Shown here one piece after another: positions 45,690-57,695 of a stretch of DNA of 64,000 nucleotides. The notes under the pieces were generated by a model. The model worked only from the letters and a program-made list of their open reading frames with translations, had not been told where the DNA came from and did not search any database. The stretch lies in the NCBI GenBank assembly GCA_023614405.1, contig CM042689.1, forward strand, positions 276,961,533-277,025,532, written 5' to 3'. This DNA comes from Avena insularis (taxonomy: Eukaryota > Streptophyta > Magnoliopsida > Poales > Poaceae). Position 1 is the stretch's first letter, and each line of letters opens with the position of its first letter. Position numbers and translations under genes: made by a program.

Positions 45690-47051
45690 TATTGGGAAAA
45701 TGCTCTAGAGGCAATCATGTATGATGATATTTCCCATTGTATTCATAAAGATATTAAGTTGTCCTTGCATGTAACATCTGATGTATATCATTGAATATGT
45801 GATTCAGTGGTGGAACTATACATTCATGTTGTTCCTACTAAATATCCTTGGTCATCGAGGTTGTGCTGGACACACAACTTAGACCAATCTGAAAGTCGGC
45901 TGATGACTCAGTTCCACGTGTCATGGGTATGGAGATGCTATTCTGACTTACACAGATTCGGCTAAAGAGTTTAGAGAGTCAGATTGACCCATATTGAGGT
46001 ACAACGAACAAGTTGTATATCTCAATGAATGTAATCCTTAGACCTGAGGTTGTTGCACATTTCGAGTTGATGATCATCGACTTAGGTTCTGTCAAACGCT
46101 GATCCGTAACTAGGCAGTTATAAAGGCAGAGTTCGGGTCGATTAAGAATCAAGTTGCGTCATGTGAATAAACAAGATGGGATTTTGCCCCTCCACTTGGA
46201 GAGATATTCTCTGGGCCCTCTCGGATGATATGATTCGGAAAGCATGGCCATGCATGACTCGGTTAAGTATTAACCGTGGCGATCGACTAAGAGTTAGTTT
46301 GATGAATCACTTATCTTGGATCGAGAAGAGAGTCGGACTATTTAAGGGATGACAATTATTCGCCTATAGTCTGACAAGGTATATCATGAGGCAAAAGAGA
46401 CTCGGACGTAAGTCACATTGGAAAGGCAAGTCGTCATGACTCTTTTGTACTTGGGAGTCGGCACGTTCTGCTAGGAGCCGCTACCGATTGATCGATTGAC
46501 AGTCGGACTCCAATCGTGTCCAAGTAGCCATGAGCCTGCGGGGTCACACACTTAAGAGCGGGAGCAAGTTCGGATTGGATCTGAACCGGAAATCTGGTTG
46601 GGTTGGACCCGAGCCGGATTTGGATTGAATTAGTGAGTCGGACTCACAGTGGCTAATATTATATGGGATTTAGTAAATGGGCCACGAGTGAGTGGATTCC
46701 ACGTTCACTCCCTATATATAGTGGGGAGCAGAAACCCAGGAGGGTTGATCGGTTAGGTCATTCCATGAGTTGGAAACCCTAGCTCCACAGTAGTCCAACC
46801 GTCGTATCAAACCTAGCAGTTCGCCGCTGGTGCTCCTCCTTGTATGTGTGGATACCAGCAGAGGTGCCGTACGATCAACACCAGGACGATCGGATCGGAT
46901 CATGAGGACTGCACTGCATCAACTGACGTGCTTTATCAGTAATCCGCAACCGTGCGTCTAGTGGTAAACCTCGTGACCTTCTACCTCAGCTAGGTCTTGG
47001 GATCACCACGTTAGAGGAAAAAGTTTTGTTTTATCTCTGCGTGGCCCAACA
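45690..47051 (+). repeat. 3' LTR of nested BARE-like element
   Basis: 1362 bp, TATTGGGAAAATGC to GTGGCCCAACA, uninterrupted. The first TG is mutated to TA. Close to the 5' LTR by eye, with scattered substitutions. Confidence 0.9.
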
Positions 47052-47056
47052 GTAGT

Positions 47057-49173
47057 GCCTGGGTATTTGATACTGGTTCAGTTGCTCATATTTGTAACTC
47101 GAAACAGGTGCTGCAGATAAACGAAGACTAGAGAGAGATGAGGTGACGATGCGTGTTGGAAATGGCTCCAAGGTTGATGTGATCGCTGTCGGGACGCTCT
47201 CTCTTCATCTACCATCGGGATTAGTTTTATACTTAAATAATTGTTATTTGATGCCTGCGTTAAGAATGAACATTATATCTCGATCTTGTTTATTGAGAGA
47301 AGGTTACTTATTTAATCCGAGAATAATGGTTGTTCGAGTTATATGATTAATATCTTTTATGGTCATGCGCCTATGAAAGATGGTCTATTCTTATTAAATC
47401 TCGATAGTAGTGATACACATGTTCATAATATAAATGCTAAACGAATGAAATTGAATGATAATTCTACATACATGTGGCACTGTCGTCTTGGCCACATTGG
47501 AGTGAAGCGTATGAAGTAACCCCATTATGATGGACTTCTTGAATCACTTGAAAGATGTGAAGCATGTCTAATGGGAAAAATGACTAAGACTCCATTCTCT
47601 GGCATAATGGAGCGAGCTACAGACTTATTGGAAATCATACATACTGATGTGTGCGGTCCAATGAGTGTGGCATCACACGGTGGTTATCGTTATGTTCTTA
47701 CTTTCACGGATGACTTGAGTATATATGGGTATATCTATTTCATGAAACATAAGTCCGAAACTTTCGAGAAGTTTAAGGAATTTCAAAGTGAAGTAGAGAA
47801 TCAACGTAAGAAGAAGATTAAATTTCTGCAATCTGATTGTGGAGGTGAGTATCTAAGTTATGAGTTTGGCATCCATTTAAAGAAATGCGGAATACTTTCA
47901 CAATTGAAACCGCCGGAAACACTACAACGTAATGGTTTGTATGAACATCATAATCAAACTCTCTTCCATATGGTTCGTTCTATGATGTCTCTTACATATT
48001 TACCGTTATCATTTTGGGTTATGCATTAGAAACAACCGCATTCACTTTAAATATGGCACCATCTAAATCCATGGAAACGACACCGTATGAATTGTGGTTT
48101 GGTAAGAAACCTAAGTTGTCGTTCCTTAAAGTTTGGGGTTGCGAAGCTTATGTAAAAAAGTTACAACCCGACAAGCTTGAACCCAAAGCGGAAAAATGCG
48201 TCTTCATAGAATACCCTAAAGAAACAATTGGGTATACCTTCTATCATAGATCCAAAGGCAAAAAAAATCGTTGCCAAGAATGGATCCTTTCTTGAAAAGG
48301 AGTTTCTCTCGAAAGAAGTGACTGGAAGGAAAGTAGAACTCAACGAGGTTATCAAACCGTCTCTCGGATTTGAGATTAGCACAGCACCAGAAGATGTTCA
48401 TGTGTCGCCTGCGCCAATAAGAGAGGAAGCTAATGATAATGATCAAGAAACTTCAAACCAAGTTACTACTAAACCTCGCAGGTCGATGAGGACTCGTACA
48501 ACTCCTAATTGGTATGATCCTATTATGAATGTCATGTTGGTGGACAACACCGACGACCCTGCAATGTATGAGGAAGCAATGATGAGCCCAGATTCCAACA
48601 AATGGCAAGAAGCCATGAAATCCAAGATTGGATCCATGTACGAAAACCAAGTGTGGACTTTGGTGGACTTATCGGATGGCCACAAGGCTGTCGAGAACAA
48701 ATGGATTTTCAAGAAGAAAACAGATGTTGATGGTAATGCAACCGTCTATAAAGCTCGACTTATAGCGAAAGGGTTCCCACAAATTCAAGGAGTTGACTAT
48801 GATGAGACTTTCTCACCGGTAGCGAAGCTAAAGTCTATGAGGATTTTGTTAGCAATCATTGTATATTACGATTATGAGATATGGCAGATGGATGTCAAAA
48901 CGATGTTCCTCAATGGTGACATTGAAGAAGATTTGTATATGGTACAGCCCAAAGGTTTTATCAATCCTAAAGATGCCATCAAGGTATGCAAAATTCAACG
49001 GTCCATTTATGGATTGAAGCAAGCATCCCAGAGCTGGAATCAACATTTTGACAAGGTGATCAAAAGCTTTGGATTTATACAAACTTATGGAGAATCTTGT
49101 ATTTACAAGAAAGTGAGTCGGAGCTCTGTATCATTCCTAGTACTATATGTAGATGACATATTGTTGATTGGGA
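47057..49173 (+). pseudogene. Protease-integrase-RT of outer BARE-like element (part 1)
   Basis: Continuation of the outer gag-pol after the nested element. The protease site VFDTGSVAHICN (about 47066) is intact. Frameshifts lie near 47105 and 47335. The integrase zinc site retains its residues (HCRLGH at about 47479, CEACLMGKM at about 47559), and the core has HTDVCGPM and LQSDCGGEY (Arg to Cys beside the catalytic Asp). Stops include 47518 and 48027, and a frameshift near 48250 leads to a long open RT frame (48228-49173). That frame has WIFKKKTDVDGNATVYKAR, DVKTMFLNG, YGLKQAS and an intact catalytic YVDD (about 49147-49158). The frame is then broken by the solo LTR at 49174. Confidence 0.9.
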
Positions 49174-51029
49174 TGTAGGGTTTTGTAGCATGGAAAAAAA
49201 TTCTATCGCATGAACAAACACAAGACAAGGTCTATCTACTAGATTGTAGCAATGAGTCGATAGAGTACTAACCCTTTAAGATTCCAAAGCGGTTAACGAG
49301 ATCGGATTCTCGTGGGTGATGTAGTCATTCACTTGCCGATCTCAAGATCGCGTAGACGATCCTTCCGGTGCCATGTTCCGGTAGTGCTTACGCAGTCGGT
49401 CACACGTTCGGTACTCGATGAAGATCGTCCTCTCCTTTGTTCCAGCGTGCAATAGAGGTTGTAGATCTCTCCTTGCGATTCCAGCAGCACGACAGTGTAT
49501 TGGTGGAAGTAGAGGGGAAATCCCGTAGGGCTTCACCTAAGATGGAGCGGGTATGGTGGAGTAGAAGAGGGACTCAATGATCTAGAGTTTAGAGGGTCGA
49601 GGAGAGGTGGTGGCAGCTGGCGTCTAGGAATGGGCCTAGGCGGCGGCTTGGGGAGATCCCTAGGTGGCGGCGACTTGGGGTGGAGACGGCCAAGCTAGGG
49701 TTTGTGGTGAGGGGTAGGGGGGACCCTACCCCTCCTTATATAGGTGGGAGAGGCGGTTAGGGGGAGGGGAGTCCTCCCCCAACTCCGGAAGGGGAGGAAT
49801 CCTCCCCTAGGTAGGATTCCTTCCCTCCCTCCACTAGGCAACCATGTTGGGATTTGACTTTTTCAAACTAGCGTTTGACTTTCAAACTAGAGTTTGATTT
49901 CTCTCTTCCCTTTGCCTTGCCAAGTGACCTAGGACATGATGCAACCATTCCACTTTGTCATGACACATACATGTACCCTTCCCACTCCGGATCGGTGGAC
50001 CTTCTAGACCCTTCTAGAAGATTTCAGTGAAAACACCGAAACCATTCAAGAACTCCGGAATTGGACTTTCCTTATATGAATCTTATTCTCCGGACCATTT
50101 TGAATCTCCTCGTGATGTCCCAGATCCAATCCGAGACTCCGAACAGCATTCGGTCTCTTACTCACATTCCATATCTACTAAACAACATTGAATCCTTAAG
50201 TGTGTCGCCCTACGGTTCGTGAATTATGCGGACATGATCGAGACTCTTCTCGGATCAATAACCAATAGAGGAATTTGGAAATTCATATGGCTCCCACATA
50301 TTTCTATGATTACTTTGTGATCGAATGAACCATTTACATATAATACCACTTTACTTATCCAACGTTTGATCGTCGGTATCTCTGCATACCTAGTTCAACC
50401 TCGTTACCAATAAGTAATCTTTACTCGTTCCTGTGATATGTGATCCCTTGTGAGCCAGTCACATGCTTGCAAGCCAATTGGATGAAATTCCATAGTGAGG
50501 GCCCAGAGTATATATATCCGTCATATGGATAGAAAAATCCCACTCTTGATCCATGTGCCTCAACACATACTTTCCGAACACTCAATGCCACCTTTATAGC
50601 CACCCAGTTATGAAGTGGTGTTTGATGTCATCAAAGCATCCATCCGGTGATGGTGATTTAACATGATCTCATGGTCAAAGGATTTAGGTTACTATGTATC
50701 TGAAAGCTTATAGCAAACAAACTATTGAAATGACTTTGATATTATGCTACGCTTAACTATAGGAGTATGTCCATCACACCATTCTCCTAATGATATGATA
50801 TTGTTATTAATAACATATAATATTCATGATTAGGAAACCATAATCATATATTAATCAACAAGCTAGTATAACAAAGAGGATTTACTAGGGACTCTTACAA
50901 GTTTACAAATCACATAAGTATTAATGTTTCCGGTTAATACAATTATAGCATGAATGTAAACATTTATCATAAACACAAAGATATAATAATAACTACTTTT
51001 ATTATTGCCTCTTGGGCATATCTCAACCA
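49174..51029 (-). mobile_element. Antisense solo LTR of BARE/Angela type in RT gene
   Basis: A single 1856-bp LTR on the minus strand (element-sense start TGGTTGAGATATGCCC, end CATGCTACAAAACCCTACA), same family as the outer element's 3' LTR at 51998-53804. Flanks TGGGA (49169-49173) and TGGGC (51030-51034) agree in 4 of 5 bases. No internal sequence is left. It splits the RT gene just after the YVDD motif; coding resumes at about 51030. A TATA-like CTTATATAGGTGG (plus strand 49735-49747) is seen in the promoter region. Confidence 0.88.
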
Positions 51030-51990
51030 TGGGCATGATATATAACTTCTTAAAAATGTCAAAGACTATTTGAATGTTTTTCAATGAAGGATCTTGGCGA
51101 AGCTGTATACATTTTAGGCATCAAGATTTATAGAGATAGATCAAGACGCTTAATAGCACTTTCACAAAGTACATATTTGTACAAGGTTCTAAAGAGGTTT
51201 GGAATGGAAGAAAGCAAGAAATGGTTCTTGCCCATGTTTCCCACTATGATCTTGAGTAAAACTCAAAGTCCAATACGACAGAAGATAGAGAGAAGATGAA
51301 CAAAACACCCTATGCCTCAACCATAGGCTCTATCATGTATGCCATGCTATGTAAAAGACCGAATATTGCATATGCTGTTAGTTTTACTAGCAAATATCAA
51401 AGTGATCTAGGAGTAGATCACTGAATAGCGGTAAAAAATATCCTAAAGTACTTGAGAAGAACTAAGGATATGGTTATTTCTTATGGAGGTGACAAAGAGC
51501 TCGTTGTAAACGGTTACACCGATGCTAGTTGGAACACCGATCCGGATAACTCTAATTCAAAATCTAGATACATAGTGAGCTAGAGGAGTGTTAAGCAAAG
51601 CATTGTGGCAAGATCTTCAACTGAATCGAAATAGATAGCTGCTTCGAAGGATTCACAAGAGGCGATATGGATGAAGGAGTTCATTACAGAACTTGGTGTG
51701 GTTTCTAGTGCGTTGGACCCAATGGCTATCTATTGTGACAACATGGGTGACATAGCCAATGCACAGGAGCTAATGTCACACAAGAAGCTGAAGCATATCA
51801 AGCTATGTTTTCATGCTATCCGCGAGCATGTTCAATATGGTTATATAAATATTTGAAAAGTACACACAGATCTGAATGTGGCAGATCCGTTGACTAAACC
51901 TCTCCCTAGGGAAAAATATGACCAACACCAGAATGCCATGTGTGTTGGGTATATTACCATGTAATCTAGATTATTGACTCTAGTGCAAGT
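51030..51990 (+). pseudogene. RT end and RNase H of outer BARE-like element (part 2)
   Basis: Remainder of pol after the solo LTR. It reads MKDLGEAVYILGIKIYRDRS (51084 on), then MSNTPYAS-like, YLRRTKDM and the RNase H segments GYTDASW, STES and YCDNMGDIANAQE, ending in DPLTKPLPREKY at about 51920. A frameshift precedes 51084 and another lies near 51290. Stops are TGA at about 51422 (where Trp is expected), TAG at 51591-51593 (Trp expected) and TAG near 51631. This would have been the end of a copia polyprotein; the polypurine tract follows at 51986. Confidence 0.86.
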
Positions 51991-51997
51991 GGGAGAC

Positions 51998-53804
51998 TGT
52001 TGGAGATATGCCCAAGAGGCAATAATAAAAGTTGTTATTATTATATCTTTGTGTTTATGATGAATGTTTGCGTCCCATGCTATAATTGTATTAACCGGAA
52101 ACATTAATACTTATGTGTTTTGTAAACATAAAAGAGTCCCTAGTAAGCCTCTTGTTATACTAGCTTGTTGATTAATAGATGATCATATTTTCCTGATCAT
52201 GGACATTGGATGTCATTAATAACAAGATCATATCATTAGGAGAATGATGTGATGGAAACACCCCTATAATTAGCATAGAATAAGATCAAGTCATTTGAAG
52301 TTTTTTTGCTATAAGCTTTTAAATACATAGTAACCTAATCCTTCGACCTTGAGATCATGTTAATCACCATCACCGGATAAATACTTTTATGACATCAAAC
52401 ACCACTTTGTAACTGGGTGGTTATAAAGGTGGCATTGAGTATTCTGAAAGTATGTGTTGAAGCACATGGATCAAGAGTGGGATTTGTCCATCCATATGAC
52501 AGATAGATATACTCTAGGCCCTCTCGGTGGAATGTCATCCAATTGGCTTTCAAGCATGTGACTAGGTCACAAGGGATGTCATATCACGGAACGAGTAAAG
52601 AGTACTTATCGGTAATGAGGTTGAACTAGGTATAGAGATACCGATGATCAAACCTCGGATAAGTAAAGTACCACGAGACAAAGGGAATTGATATCGTATG
52701 TAAAATGGTTCATTCGATTACAAAGTCATCATAGAAATATGTGGGAGCCATAATGGATTTCTAGATACCACTTATGGTTATTGATCGGAGAGGTGCCTCG
52801 ATCATGTCTGCATAGTTCATGAACCGTAGAGAGACACACTTAAGGATTCGATGTTGTTTAGTAGATATGGAATATGAGTTGGAGACCGAATGTTGTTCGG
52901 AGTCTCGGATTGGATCCAGGACATCACAAGGAAATACAGAATGGTATGGAGAATAAGATTCATATAAGGAAAGTCAATTTACGGGGTTCAGAAATGTTTT
53001 CGGTGTTTTGATCGAAAACTTCTAGAAGGTTCTGGAAGGTCCACCACCCCGTAAGGGGGTACTTGGGATGCGCCATGCCCTAAGGGGCTGGTCGCACCAA
53101 ACCCTAGGCCAACTCGGCCAAGCACAAGGGAGGTAGGGTCAAACCCTAGTTTGAAAGTCAAATCCTAGTTTGAAAAAGTCAAATCCTTGTTTGGGAAGGA
53201 AAGGGGAAACTTGAAAGGCAAGTTTATAACTCCCCTTCTCCTAGCCGAGTTGGGGAGGGACTCTCCCTCTCCTAGCTGAGTTGGGGGGAAACTCGGCTAG
53301 GGCTGGGAGCCCCCCTTGTCCGCCGGCCCCTCCCATATAAGGAGGGGTAGGGCGCCACTCCTTGGCCCCTTGTCCCTGGAGCCTAGAACCCTAGTCGCCG
53401 CAGCCCTCTTTCCTCCACCGCACTGCTCCGACTTAGGAGAAGCCCTGCATAAATCTCTCCTCCTCCACTACCACTACACCATCATGATGTTGGGATTCTG
53501 AGGAGATCTACAACCTCCGCTCCCCTGCTGGAACAAGGGAGATGAAGGTCTTCATTGACTACCATACGTGTGACCGACTGCGGAAGCGCTGTCGGAACGT
53601 GGCGCTGGAAGGATCGTCTTCACGATCTTGAGATTGGCAAGTGATCAACTACATCAACCACTAGATCCGAATCTCGTTAAACACTTTGGATCTACGAGGG
53701 TTAGTTCTCTACAAACTCATTGCACCAATCTCATAGATTAGATCTTAGCTTTTGTGTGTTCATGTGATAGAATTAATTTGTTTTCCATGCTACGAACCCC
53801 TACA
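51998..53804 (+). repeat. 3' LTR of outer BARE-like element
   Basis: 1807 bp, TGTTGGAGATATGCCC to ACGAACCCCTACA, preceded by CAAGTGGGAGAC. A TATA-like CATATAAGGAGGGG lies near 53333. A short tandem block around 53130-53190 repeats CAAA(T/C)CCTAGTTTGAAA. The right flank (TGGCA) cannot be checked for duplication because the left end of the element is truncated. Confidence 0.88.
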
Positions 53805-54300
53805 TGGCACTCCTCAAAGAACAACATGCTCAGGTCCAGATCTAGAACACCAGCTCACAGCTTAGAACTATGAGCTAGAACATGGAAACCGATCTAAGCT
53901 GTGAGAGTTAGGGTTAGATGTTTCTTACCACGATCTCGATCTTGCTTGACAAGGACGACATGTACGAGATAGCCGAGGAGGAAGACTTGCCGGAGATGAG
54001 CTAGACCCTCCGGAGTAGGAGGCGCCGCTTACCTACTCGTCGGTGAGGAAGATGATTTGGAGGGAGAGCTCGAAATTGGAGGAAATGGAGGCGGGAATTT
54101 TGGAGTCGGCGGAGGGACGGTGTAAATACCCGCGGCGAATCGGCGGGCGGTAACCCCAATTTCTCCCGCCGGATTTTGCGAGCTCCCACCATCTCTCCCT
54201 TGCAGGAGCGCGTGCAGCTTCGTCCCCCGCGAGCGCGAGAAGAACTTGGCTCCGTGGAAACGCCTGATTTCGACATTCCTCTAGGGCCTAGCTGAGGGGC
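53805..54300 (-). pseudogene. Possible truncated 5' end of a host gene
   Basis: GC-rich sequence directly beside the copia LTR. On the minus strand there is a CT-rich, CCTCC-rich segment like a grass 5' UTR (about 54150-54040), with splice-donor-like AG/GTAAGC near 54027. Below it, an ATG at 53961 opens a short frame (MSSLSSKIEIV) followed by a GTAAGA donor-like site at about 53928. Nothing continues past 53805, where the LTR begins. The 91-codon frame at 54276-54001 is Arg/Ser-rich without a domain. I cannot name a family. It might equally be an ordinary GC-rich intergenic segment. Confidence 0.3.
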
Positions 54301-56021
54301 GCTTTAAGAATCATGCGATGCAAAGATTTCATCCGCCACGCGGAACCAAACGCTCTTATTTCTTCCTGCCCATGCGAGAAACGGGGAAACGGGCAACCAA
54401 ACATGCCCATAGAGAGATCAATTGTATGGAGAATGGGAGGAGAGGGAGAAAGAGCGAGCAAGAGACATGACCCTGCCCTGGTTCATCGTTTGCTTCTGCT
54501 GCCTCTATGGTTTCTTTTTCCCTTACAACCACATATGTCGAGGATCCTAAAGCTCCGTCGCCGCACAATGCTTCCCGAGGCGCGCATCTCCGCAAGGCAG
54601 TACACCATGGATCTCACCGTTAACTTGTCGAAGGTCGGAGCTCTTCCTACTCTACGGCATGTGAAAAGATGGAAGCAGATTTCCCCCTTTATGACTTCCC
54701 ATAAGAATTTGGTGATCTGATATTTTGTTTTCTCGACTAGCGCTCAAGCTATTTATTTTTGACATCTGGGTGTGACAAATCTGCGATTCACTTTTCTGAA
54801 TCCTCTAACTTTTGAATGTGCATCCCAAATTTATGAAAGTTGCCACATGTAGGGTTTTCTGAAAGTGTCTCTAAACTTTCGATACCAATGGATGTGGATT
54901 TCCCAAAACATGTAGTAATTTTAAAAAGTTGCGAGGGTAGGTAAAAAGTGCATGATTTTTTTTGTTATAAGCGTCCACTACAACAGCTCAGACGGGTGCT
55001 GGAAGTTATGAACGGCGAGGCACACGCTAGTCACTAGTCGTTGTTCTCCTTAGGGGGCAATAAAAGGCCGTCAGGAATAAATGCGTCTGGAAAAGTGTAT
55101 AGACGAGACTCTTTTTCTCTCGGCTCATACTAATCCGCTATGCGATCTATTCCATGGCACCAGTGATATACTCCTAGGTATATCATATAAAATGGTGCAA
55201 TTTTACTAATGTGTCAGCTATTGCGCGACTCAATATTTTATCGTGCTTTGTACACCTTCAGCACCACAGAAAGTTATTTACAACAATAATAATATAATAG
55301 ATTGATTTTGTTCAAATCAAAATTTCCAGTTTATTGAGATAGAAAATTTATTCAATGTATCACGTTACACGGGATTTGAGCCCCTCTCCATTTATCACAT
55401 TGGAGATAGTTTCTACTAGAAACATAGAAGGTTTTGATCCCCTATCTATTGATTACATTGGAGATAACTTCTTTTATTAACATAGAATGTCTCGAGCTCT
55501 CTATTCAGCAGGACTACCTCCAAAATAAAAACTACACATAAACGAAAATTTTCTATATACTACCGGAGTCCTTGAGTGTCTCTCTATTTCGTACGATATT
55601 AGCATCATGTCAGGGCTGAATGATCTTCAAACCATCCTACGCTTGCCAACATCATCACAACGGATCTACGCGATGTCGTGCACACACCATATGCTTACTA
55701 CCTCACTTGGATCTGAAAGACAATTAACATATATATTTAAGAAAAGGAAGACGAAGAGGTGAATTAAAAAACAAGCCGAGCAGAGATACATAGAAAGGAC
55801 GACGAACAAACCCACGGATCAGACACGCCAACACAGAAGAGTCTGCACATGGGTCATGCAAGATCATGCGCGGCTAGGCCACGCAAGAGTCTGCGCATGG
55901 AGTTCTCTTACTAGCAAGTGAGATCTAGGACTCATTCTATGTTGCCTTTGCACGTAGAGTTAGATAACAATCTCCAATTCTATTAACTTTGATTCTCTCT
56001 CTACTCCCTAATTCTCGCTGA
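54301..56021. other. Gene-proximal intergenic DNA
   Basis: No supported gene. A 135-codon plus-strand frame (54313-54720) has no recognisable domain. An AACCAAAC-containing block occurs near 54347 and 54393, of the kind frequent in grass intergenic DNA. CACTACAACAGCTCAGACGG at 54974-54993 looks like the end of a CACTA-type transposon, but no partner end was found. A two-copy tandem repeat lies at 55381-55496. Confidence 0.5.
55381..55496. repeat. 58-bp tandem repeat, two copies
   Basis: Two adjacent diverged copies, each starting CCCCT(C/A)TC and carrying ACATTGGAGATA and AACATAGAA. Confidence 0.75.
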
Positions 56022-56024
56022 TAA

Positions 56025-56538
56025 GAGCAAGTACAATAAGGTTCAGTCAGCGGGCTATAAAAATTAAATTAGTATATTTATGCTTAGTTGGATGAGAGAG
56101 AAGAGGAGAGAGAAAAGGAGTGGACTCTTAGTTAAGAGTCAGCTGCAGGACGTGCTCCTAGGTATTACTCCCTCTGTTAGGGATTATAAGGCATATGGGC
56201 CATTTTGATAGGATTAAGAAAATCAATAACTCATCCTCTTGATTACTACATGCATCAATAATTGTACATGCATGAGAGAAAAGAAAGAAAAAGAAGACAT
56301 GCATTGGAGGAGAGATGACAATAAATGAGGAAGGACTTGTAATTCCTAACATTTTAAAAAGGCTCATAGGCCTTATAATCTCTAACGGAGGGAGTATGTA
56401 AGAGTGTAAAGTGGGACATACATTGATAAATTAGTACATTTTTATGTCTATCTATTATACATGTTGGCTATTAAAATGACTCTTGATGACATAGACATGG
56501 CTTATAGCCAGCAGTTGGCTCTACTATTGTCTTTGCTC
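56025..56538. mobile_element. Tourist-like (Harbinger) MITE, interrupted
   Basis: Imperfect terminal inverted repeats GAGCAAGTACAATA (56025) and TATTGTCTTTGCTC (ending 56538), flanked by the 3-bp duplication TAA (56022-56024 and 56539-56541) that marks Tourist/Harbinger insertions. No coding capacity. A Stowaway MITE (56168-56394) sits inside it. Confidence 0.82.
56168..56394. mobile_element. Stowaway MITE nested in Tourist-like MITE
   Basis: 227 bp with terminal inverted repeats CTCCCTCTGTTAGGGATTAT and the matching ATAATCTCTAACGGAGGGAG, between TA (56166-56167) and TA (56395-56396). These are diagnostic of Stowaway (Tc1/mariner-type) MITEs. The interior is AT-rich and non-coding. Confidence 0.9.
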
Positions 56539-56541
56539 TAA

Positions 56542-57583
56542 ATAAAGGACCCCACCATCAATCAATTGGGATTAAGAAAGGCTAGCCGCACACGGAATGA
56601 TGGGAGAAGGTGCATAGTCAAGCTTTAATTACGGGAGAGAAAAGAGAAATATAACATGCATGAAGATTTATCAAGAGTCTTCGACAATGTGATTATAAGT
56701 TATTAACTATCACCGGATTTTTTTTACAAGATCTACCTCCGAAGTGATAAACATGTGGAATATCTTTTTTTTTTGCTCCACATCTATAAAAAACAGATGG
56801 AGTTCAGATTGACAATGGTGGGTCACACCAGTGTTGACCATTCAACATATCGTTTATCATTGAACAAACGCTTACCATCACTTAGGCCATTTATAATGGA
56901 GTGTTTCTTAACACGTTATCATAGGCAAAATAAATACTTAAGAGACCACCCCTCCAATAGATTGTATCTTATGTGTTGTCTCTATATTTAATTTGGTGAT
57001 TTGTAGGCATGCTATTGGGCTAGCCATTCTTTTTTTCTTATGGTCTCATGCAAGCTTGTATCTTAGCTAACATACAACATCACCATCTCTCCTCATTAAG
57101 TATAGTACCACATAATCAATTTGTCTATGATACCACGCCAAGAACCTCCGATTATGAAAGGCCTTTTCCAAAAATTAGTTAGCTTCAGGCTTGCCGGTCA
57201 CCTATCACGACATAATTAAGTATCGGCATTGATATGCACATGATGCATATGTAGTCGCCAGCTATGTTAAGTGTCTAGAAAACTCATCCGTCGCGTAAAA
57301 TTTCTTACATGGTACTTATTACTTAGGTAGAACAAAAAAAGACCGTCTAAATGGATATTTTTGTGGCGGTCATAAACACCCATGGATGTGGATTTTTTAA
57401 ACATTGTATAACTTCCAAAAGTTGCCACGCGTGTGGATTTGGCAACCTCTAATTGATAATTTGTTTCAAAAAAATTAAAAGCCCTACATTCAGTTATTTT
57501 CGTTTGAATCTCCTTTGAAATATGTTGGGAAGTGCGCGTCCTGTATTTTATTATGGGGCAGTTTTTCTAGGTAGCTTGCTCGC
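56542..57583. other. AT-rich intergenic DNA
   Basis: No supported gene. The 78-codon frame at 56755-56991 has no domain. Sequence near 57382-57430 (CATGGATGTGGATTT and a following AAGTTGCCA) resembles that near 54888-54930, suggesting a shared old repeat. Confidence 0.5.
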
Positions 57584-57695
57584 ACTCCGTCTAGAAATAA
57601 CCGTTTTGAGTTTGTCTACATTCAAATATATCTATATACTAAAATAAAATTTGAATTAAGATAAAATCAAATTAGTTATTTCTGGATGGAGGGAG
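57584..57695. mobile_element. Stowaway-like MITE, split near its end
   Basis: Short element with inverted ends ACTCCGTCTAGAAATAAC and GTTATTTCTGGATGGAGGGAG. The expected left TA is CA here. Its last bases and right-hand TA appear at 59079-59085 (GAAAGTA) after the TRIM-like insertion. Confidence 0.72.

Larger units (their letters stand above)
37664..47051 (+). mobile_element. Nested BARE/Angela-like copia element
   Basis: Plus-strand element inserted in gag of the outer element, with a perfect 5-bp duplication (GTAGT at 37659-37663 and 47052-47056). The 5' LTR is 37664-40599 including a solo LTR guest (net about 1363 bp); the 3' LTR is 45690-47051 (1362 bp). LTR ends form the inverted repeat TGTTGGG/CCCAACA, although the 3' LTR starts TATTGGG. 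Internal parts: primer site 40601, leader, gag-pol 41752-45655, and polypurine tract CAAGTGGGAGAC at 45679-45689. Gag-pol is related to but clearly different from the host element's. Confidence 0.92.
35255..53804 (+). mobile_element. Outer BARE/Angela-like copia element
   Basis: Plus-strand Ty1/copia element. Parts in order: a truncated 5' LTR (35255-35598), primer site (35600-35611), leader, gag (36774-37663), then a nested element (37664-47051), protease to RT (47057-49173), an antisense solo LTR (49174-51029), the rest of RT and RNase H (51030-51990), and a full 3' LTR (51998-53804) preceded by the polypurine tract CAAGTGGGAGAC. The LTR start TGTTGGAGATATGCCC and this polypurine tract are those of BARE/Angela/WIS elements of grasses. 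Without its nested guests it would be a normal-order copia element. Confidence 0.88.

Noticed and set aside
54313..54720. 135-codon plus-strand ORF
   Set aside because: No domain, no codon pattern like the nearby gene, and no splice or polyadenylation context.
54974..55080. CACTA-type transposon end
   Set aside because: CACTACAACAGC looks right, but no partner terminus, subterminal repeats or 3-bp duplication could be found nearby.
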